A DNA stretch of 64,000 nt, from the NCBI GenBank assembly GCA_002240395.1, contig CP016836.1, positions 2,976,001 to 3,040,000 on the forward strand, given 5' to 3'. This DNA is from Xanthomonas citri pv. mangiferaeindicae (GTDB taxonomy: Bacteria > Pseudomonadota > Gammaproteobacteria > Xanthomonadales > Xanthomonadaceae). A program made the translations under genes and the position numbers. This document shows, piece by piece, positions 59,280-64,000 of the stretch (positions within the stretch are counted from its first letter, which is position 1; each line of letters opens with the position of its first letter). The notes below the pieces were generated by a model, which was not told the DNA's origin, ran no database searches, and worked only from the letters and a program-made list of their open reading frames with translations.

Positions 59280-62200
59280 ATGGAAAGCTCGGTGGAAGAA
59301 GGGACGGTCGATGCGCCGGAGAGCGGGTCTGTGCTCCGGGAGCGCGGCTCGCTGATCGATAAGGTCAATCGAGCCCGCCTGGAGTTATTGGATCTGTCGA
59401 CCCGCAACCGGCTGCTGAGCGTCCCCCGGTCCGGGCATGCCAAGACCGTGGAGGTAGTCAACGAGCTTGCGCGAGCGATGTATCAGACGCTCGTCATCGA
59501 CGGAAAGCGCTTCACCTTCGTCGCCGGCAGGGCCGACCCTAAGACGGCTGCAGACGAAACGGTAGGGGAGGAAGGCGGCGGGCCGGGCCAAGCCGGTCTG
59601 GCTGAGGCCAGTGCCGTCGACGCAGAAGCCGACCACGCACTGCTCGAAGAAGAGCCGGACGACCCCGAGCTGCTGGCGCAGCCGAATCTCGAACTGGACG
59701 AGCAAGGGCGCCAACTGAGTCACTGGGATGCTCAGCTGATGACGCGCTTGACGCCGACAGGGCTCCAGAAGCGCCTTCTGGACCTCTACGTCGACGCCCG
59801 GACGCTTCAGGAAGAGCAGGGCATCAACGTGCTCTACCTCGGCATCGGCTACTTGAAATGGCGAGCGCCGACCACGCCTAAGATCGACCGGTATGCGCCG
59901 CTCGTGCTGGTGCCCGTCGCCTTAGAGCGCAGCAACGCGGGCGAAAAGTTCCACCTGCGTTGGCAGGGTGACGAGATCGTCGCCAACCTCTCGCTCCAGC
60001 TCTTCTTGCAACGCCAGTTCGAGATGAAGCTTCCCGAGATCGAGGAGTTCGAGAGCCTCGATATCGATGACTACCTGGCAAAGGTTGCCGCGCTGATCGA
60101 GGGCAAGCCGGATTGGGCGGTGGTTCCGGACGACGCTGTTCTGGGCCTCTTCTCGTTCGCCAAATTCATGATGTATCGGGACTTGGATCCTGCTAGCTGG
60201 GAGCAGTTTGGCGGTTTGGAGGCCATCCCCACGCTTCGAGGCGTTGTATCGGACGGCTTCCCCGGCGCGGCTATTTCAACGAACGACGAGGACATTGACG
60301 CGACGGTCAGCCCGGAGCGGATGCGCCACGTCGTCGACAGCGACAGTTCCCAGTCCCTCGTCGTCCACGACGTGCTCAAGGGGCGGAGCATCGTTGTTCA
60401 AGGGCCGCCGGGCACCGGCAAGTCCCAGACCATCGCTAACATCATCGCGGGAGCAATCGCCGAGAAGAAGCGCGTGCTATTCCTGGCGGAGAAGCTGGCG
60501 GCCCTTGAAGTCGTCAAGCGACGCCTGGATCAAGTTCGCCTCGGCGCGGCCTGTCTCGAGCTGCACAGCAACAAGGCGAACAAACGCGCCCTGCTCGAAG
60601 AACTGCGGCTTACGTGGAACTTGAACCCGCTAGCTCCCGAAGACGGCGGGCCCATCGTTCGCCAGCTAACTGAGCGGCGCGATGCCCTCAACGCGCACGC
60701 GCAACGCCTCCACCAAGAGTTGCTTCCTTCGAAGCTGACGCCCTACGAGGTGTTCGGCAACCTCGTTCGACTGCGCCGAGAGGGCCACGTCACGGCACGC
60801 ATTCGCCTCGAATCGCCGCTGGAGTGGGCGTGGGACAGGGTGGGCGAAAATCAGAAACTGCTTCAAGACCTTTGCGATCGCGTGCGCACCATGGGTGTCC
60901 CAGACCAGCACGCCTGGGCGGGGGTGGAGAACGAAACGCTGCTTCCGAACGATCGGGATCGCCTGATTCGGGAAATCGCTGACCTCGCCAGGAAACTGGA
61001 CGACTGGCGGCAAAGCGCCGCAGAGCTGACCGACGTGCTGGACCTGCAGTTCTCGGACCGGCTCGATGCCCCACAAGCGGCAATCGACCGAGCCAAGTTG
61101 CTGTTGACGGCGCCGCCCCTTGGGGCCGAGGCGCTCGCGCACCCTTCGTGGGAGGACCCCGCTGGCCCAGAAGGCCTTATCGAAGACTTGCGACGGGGGC
61201 AGGACCTGCGCCAAGCGTGCTTGGAATTGGCAGCTGAGTCTGCGCTCGAACAGACCTGGGGACAGACGAGCCACGAGTTGACTAAGGTTCCTAGCAACTT
61301 TGTTCTCGGCAAGGAAGTGTTGGTGCTGCGCGACGCCCACCAGAAGCTTTCGGGCACGGAGTCCGACCTTGCTCGGCTCGCCCAGTTGGTGGGCGAACAG
61401 AGACCACTAACGTTCGAAGTCGTGGCCCACATGTGCGCACTCGCGGAGCGCGCGAGTTCGGCGCCCCAGATCGACCGCGACGCGTTGGTTGCCCGCATCT
61501 GGGATCGAGGGGTCGACTCGGTCCAGAACCTGGTCGACTGGGTCCAGCAGGTTCAGTTGGCTCGCCGTGAACTGAGCGAGGTGTTTCGCGAGTCTGCGTG
61601 GTCGACTGATCTGGAAGATGCTCGGCTTCAAATCGCCAGCCGCAGTGGGAGCTTCTTCCGCTTCTTTAGTGGCGAGTGGCGGGCCGCAAATCGGCTGGTT
61701 CGTGCGCAGCTCCGCAACCCCAAGCTCCCGGCCGATCAATTGCTGCCGGCGTTGGACAAGCTCCTCGACGCACAGGCGGCACTTCGTCGGGTCGAGGAGG
61801 GCAATGCTCAGGGCGAGGAAGCGTTTGGCGCCAACTGGGAGCGCGATCGCTCCGATACGGCGTTCTTGAGAGGAGTGGTAACTTGGATGCGTGGCATGCG
61901 TCCGCTCGGGCTTGGCGCTCGCGATCAAGTCGCCGCGATCGGTGACCGTGGCTTGGCAGCCGAACTGGCGGCTCGGCTGCGGCCTGCGCTTGCTGAAGTG
62001 CAGGCTCACCTCTCGCTAGTCCACGAGTCGCTGCTGGCCGGAGGACAGATGCTGTGGAGCGGGGAGGAGTCTTCGCTTCCGAAGGTGCCGCTGCGTCGAC
62101 TGACAGACGTCACAGCGCCCTTCGCGCAGACCATCCAAGCCTGCGATTCGCTGAAAGACGCGGAGGCGCTAACCACAGCGCAGGCGTTGGAGCGCATCAA

Positions 62201-64000
62201 CACCCTGACCGACACCCAGGCAGCGCTTGCCGCACTCACTCAAATCGACTCGCAAGGCTCAGCCGCGTTTGGTGGCCTGTGGGGAGGCCTTGCTTCGGAC
62301 GTCGCTGCGCTCGAAGAAGCCTCTCGCTGGATGATCACCAACGCGGGCCTGAGGATGCTGGCGTCGCGCATCGTCGACCCTCAGCGAAAGCTGGATCAGG
62401 CGACCCAGCACCTTGAAAGAAGCGGGAGGCTGGGTGGAAAACTGTCCGAATTGTTCGCCACCCTGCGCTTTGCCGGAAACGATGAGGTTGCATCGGACCC
62501 TGCCCACGTCTCTGTGGATGCCGCAATACGCCAGCTTCGGGCGTGGGAAGCGGACCCGGAAGGTCTCCCGCAGTGGGTCGCATACATCGCCCAAGCAAAG
62601 GTAGCCAAGCGCCGTGGGCTGAGGAACTTCGTCGATGCGTTGGCGACGGGCACCCTGGTACCCGACGAGGCCAGAGGGACGTTCGATCTGGCCTATTACG
62701 AGGCGGTCCTGTCGGCGATGGTGGCCAGGGAACCCGAGCTCGCAACGTTCGACGGCAAGAAGCAAACCGAGCTCGTCGAGTCGTTCTGCGAGCTGGACCG
62801 GGGACGCATCGACTTGGCTCGACGTCAGGTGTCGCAATCCCACAGAGAACGTATCCCTTCGAAAAGCGGGGCGGCGGGACCGGTGGCGGTGCTTCTTGGC
62901 GAGATGGCGAAGAAGAGGGGTCATCTGCCTATTCGGCAGCTCGTGGAACGGGGAGCGCCCGCCATCCAGGCGCTCAAGCCCGTCTTCATGATGAGCCCAC
63001 TGTCGGTGGCGCAGTTTCTGCCGCCCGGTGTGCTGGAGTTCGACCTGTTGGTCATTGACGAGGCTAGCCAGGTTCAGCCGATCGATGCGTTAGGTGCCAT
63101 CGCGCGTGCCAAGCAACTGGTCATTGTGGGCGACGAGCGTCAATTGCCACCGACTCGGTTCTTCTCAAGAGCCTTGGGCGATTCCTCAGCACCGCTGGAT
63201 GACGCCGCGGCGCCGGCCGACGTCGAGAGCATCCTGGGCCTGTGCTTGGCGCGTGGGTTGCCGGACCGAATGCTCCAGTGGCATTACCGGAGCCGCCACC
63301 AGTCCTTGATCGCGGTGTCCAACAGCCAGTTTTACGAGAACAGGCTGCTGATCGTTCCGAGCCCCTACACGAGCGAGGCGGGGGTCGGTCTTCGATTCCA
63401 CCACCTGCCGGACGCCGTTTACGACCGTGGTGGCACCAGCACCAACGCTCGTGAAGCGAAGACGGTGGCCATGGCGGTCATCGCCCATGCACAAACGACC
63501 CCACACCTCACCTTGGGCGTTGCGGCGTTCTCGACCCAACAGCGGCGCGCCATCTTTGATGAAGTGGAGTTGCTGCGACGCCAACATCCCGAGACCGAAG
63601 GTTTTTTCACTGCCCACGCCCACGAGCCATTCTTTGTCAAAAGCCTGGAAAACATCCAAGGCGACGAGCGCGATGTCATCTTCATTTCGATCGGGTATGG
63701 ACGCGATGCGCGGGGCGGAGTGAGCATGAATTTCGGGCCGGTGAGCAACGAGGGCGGCGAGCGTCGGCTCAACGTGCTCATCAGCCGGGCCAAGTCGCGT
63801 TGCGAGGTCTTCTCGTCCATCACCGACGAAGACATCGATCTCACCCGAGGCAAGGGCAAAGGCACGGCTGCGCTCAAGCTGTTCTTGCACTACGCCCGCA
63901 CGGGACGCCTCCACATTGCGACCGAAGCCCTTGAGGAGCGCAAGAAGACGTTCGAACAGGAGGTTGCCAAGGCGCTCATTGCCCGCGGCTACGACCTCCA
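59280..64000 (+). CDS. DUF4011 superfamily-1 helicase with C-terminal nuclease-like domain (truncated by window)
   Basis: Open from ATG 59280 to the window end, at least 1573 residues. DUF4011 at about 28-80 (ARLELLDLSTRNRLLSVPRSG), then a conserved region (NVLYLGIGYLKWR, APLVLVPVALER). Helicase motifs: Walker A GPPGTGKSQT at 375-384, a long inserted helical region (about 450-1200), Walker B DEASQ at 1260-1264, motif III VGDERQLPPTRFF, ENIQGDERDVIF, and motif VI RLNVLISRAKSR. The last residues (FEQEVAKALIARGYDL) start a Vsr/DUF559-like (MTES_1575) nuclease domain. This matches the architecture of the single-gene defence system called Hhe. The ribosome binding site is GGGGAAGG. The 3' end lies outside. 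Confidence 0.88.
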   Translation, partial: MESSVEEGTVDAPESGSVLRERGSLIDKVNRARLELLDLSTRNRLLSVPRSGHAKTVEVVNELARAMYQTLVIDGKRFTFVAGRADPKTAADETVGEEGGGPGQAGLAEASAVDAEADHALLEEEPDDPELLAQPNLELDEQGRQLSHWDAQLMTRLTPTGLQKRLLDLYVDARTLQEEQGINVLYLGIGYLKWRAPTTPKIDRYAPLVLVPVALERSNAGEKFHLRWQGDEIVANLSLQLFLQRQFEMKLPEIEEFESLDIDDYLAKVAALIEGKPDWAVVPDDAVLGLFSFAKFMMYRDLDPASWEQFGGLEAIPTLRGVVSDGFPGAAISTNDEDIDATVSPERMRHVVDSDSSQSLVVHDVLKGRSIVVQGPPGTGKSQTIANIIAGAIAEKKRVLFLAEKLAALEVVKRRLDQVRLGAACLELHSNKANKRALLEELRLTWNLNPLAPEDGGPIVRQLTERRDALNAHAQRLHQELLPSKLTPYEVFGNLVRLRREGHVTARIRLESPLEWAWDRVGENQKLLQDLCDRVRTMGVPDQHAWAGVENETLLPNDRDRLIREIADLARKLDDWRQSAAELTDVLDLQFSDRLDAPQAAIDRAKLLLTAPPLGAEALAHPSWEDPAGPEGLIEDLRRGQDLRQACLELAAESALEQTWGQTSHELTKVPSNFVLGKEVLVLRDAHQKLSGTESDLARLAQLVGEQRPLTFEVVAHMCALAERASSAPQIDRDALVARIWDRGVDSVQNLVDWVQQVQLARRELSEVFRESAWSTDLEDARLQIASRSGSFFRFFSGEWRAANRLVRAQLRNPKLPADQLLPALDKLLDAQAALRRVEEGNAQGEEAFGANWERDRSDTAFLRGVVTWMRGMRPLGLGARDQVAAIGDRGLAAELAARLRPALAEVQAHLSLVHESLLAGGQMLWSGEESSLPKVPLRRLTDVTAPFAQTIQACDSLKDAEALTTAQALERINTLTDTQAALAALTQIDSQGSAAFGGLWGGLASDVAALEEASRWMITNAGLRMLASRIVDPQRKLDQATQHLERSGRLGGKLSELFATLRFAGNDEVASDPAHVSVDAAIRQLRAWEADPEGLPQWVAYIAQAKVAKRRGLRNFVDALATGTLVPDEARGTFDLAYYEAVLSAMVAREPELATFDGKKQTELVESFCELDRGRIDLARRQVSQSHRERIPSKSGAAGPVAVLLGEMAKKRGHLPIRQLVERGAPAIQALKPVFMMSPLSVAQFLPPGVLEFDLLVIDEASQVQPIDALGAIARAKQLVIVGDERQLPPTRFFSRALGDSSAPLDDAAAPADVESILGLCLARGLPDRMLQWHYRSRHQSLIAVSNSQFYENRLLIVPSPYTSEAGVGLRFHHLPDAVYDRGGTSTNAREAKTVAMAVIAHAQTTPHLTLGVAAFSTQQRRAIFDEVELLRRQHPETEGFFTAHAHEPFFVKSLENIQGDERDVIFISIGYGRDARGGVSMNFGPVSNEGGERRLNVLISRAKSRCEVFSSITDEDIDLTRGKGKGTAALKLFLHYARTGRLHIATEALEERKKTFEQEVAKALIARGYDL

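Overview
The window is a high-GC gammaproteobacterial chromosome segment, most likely from the family Lysobacteraceae (Xanthomonadaceae: Lysobacter, Luteimonas or a relative). The assignment rests on a DUF6165 gene beside 3-deoxy-D-manno-octulosonic acid (Kdo) kinase, the comEC-exbB-exbD-msbA-lpxK order, a probable XAC0095-type protein, and mltD-gloB-methyltransferase-rnhA-dnaQ synteny. No rRNA operon, CRISPR array or intact insertion sequence was seen.

Layout. 0.2-4.6 kb: 23S rRNA methyltransferase rlmKL, a pirin, a small secreted protein and a hypoxanthine-DNA glycosylase. 4.8-10 kb: a multi-LysM peptidoglycan-active fusion, a lipoprotein and comEC. 10-21.5 kb: exbB, exbD, msbA and lpxK (lipid A synthesis and flipping), an FMN glutamate-synthase-like enzyme, two small genes, kdsB, an NHL-repeat protein, uvrC and pgsA. 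21.5-22.1 kb: tRNA-Gly, tRNA-Cys, tRNA-Gly, tRNA-Leu. 22.2-32.6 kb: a diguanylate cyclase, then a leftward set (NlpC/P60 hydrolase, dipeptide epimerase, acetyltransferase, symporter, arsC) divergent from a TonB receptor and a serine hydrolase. Together this reads as a candidate locus for salvaging murein peptides. 32.7-36.2 kb: two tRNA-Asp, tRNA-Val, HU and a PpiD-type foldase, with a REP-like mosaic. 36.5-45.6 kb: mltD, gloB, a methyltransferase, rnhA, dnaQ, a frameshifted PP2C phosphatase, an HWE histidine kinase with its receiver, and an NtrC-like regulator whose AAA+ motifs are degenerate. 45.9-52.5 kb: tRNA-Ser, more REP-like repeats, DUF6165, a heptosyltransferase-family enzyme, kdkA, and a tight molybdenum-cofactor operon (metallo-beta-lactamase, moaA, NTF2-like, moaC, moaD, moaE, lipoprotein). 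Then 4.5S RNA and a zinc alcohol dehydrogenase.

54-64 kb is accessory DNA with visibly lower GC and more orphan genes. It holds a disordered mini-protein, a lipoprotein, a probable XAC0095-type protein behind a structured leader with a probable attenuator, and a membrane protein. A tRNA 3'-end scar with its terminator follows. Beyond the scar lies a candidate defence module: a NYN-LOTUS putative RNase and a HEPN/Abi_C protein, translationally coupled, divergent from a large DUF4011 superfamily-1 helicase. The helicase is cut by the window edge just as its C-terminal nuclease-like domain begins.

Two core genes (the PP2C phosphatase and moaE) each appear to lack one base in a G/C-rich run. That could be real or could be an assembly error.
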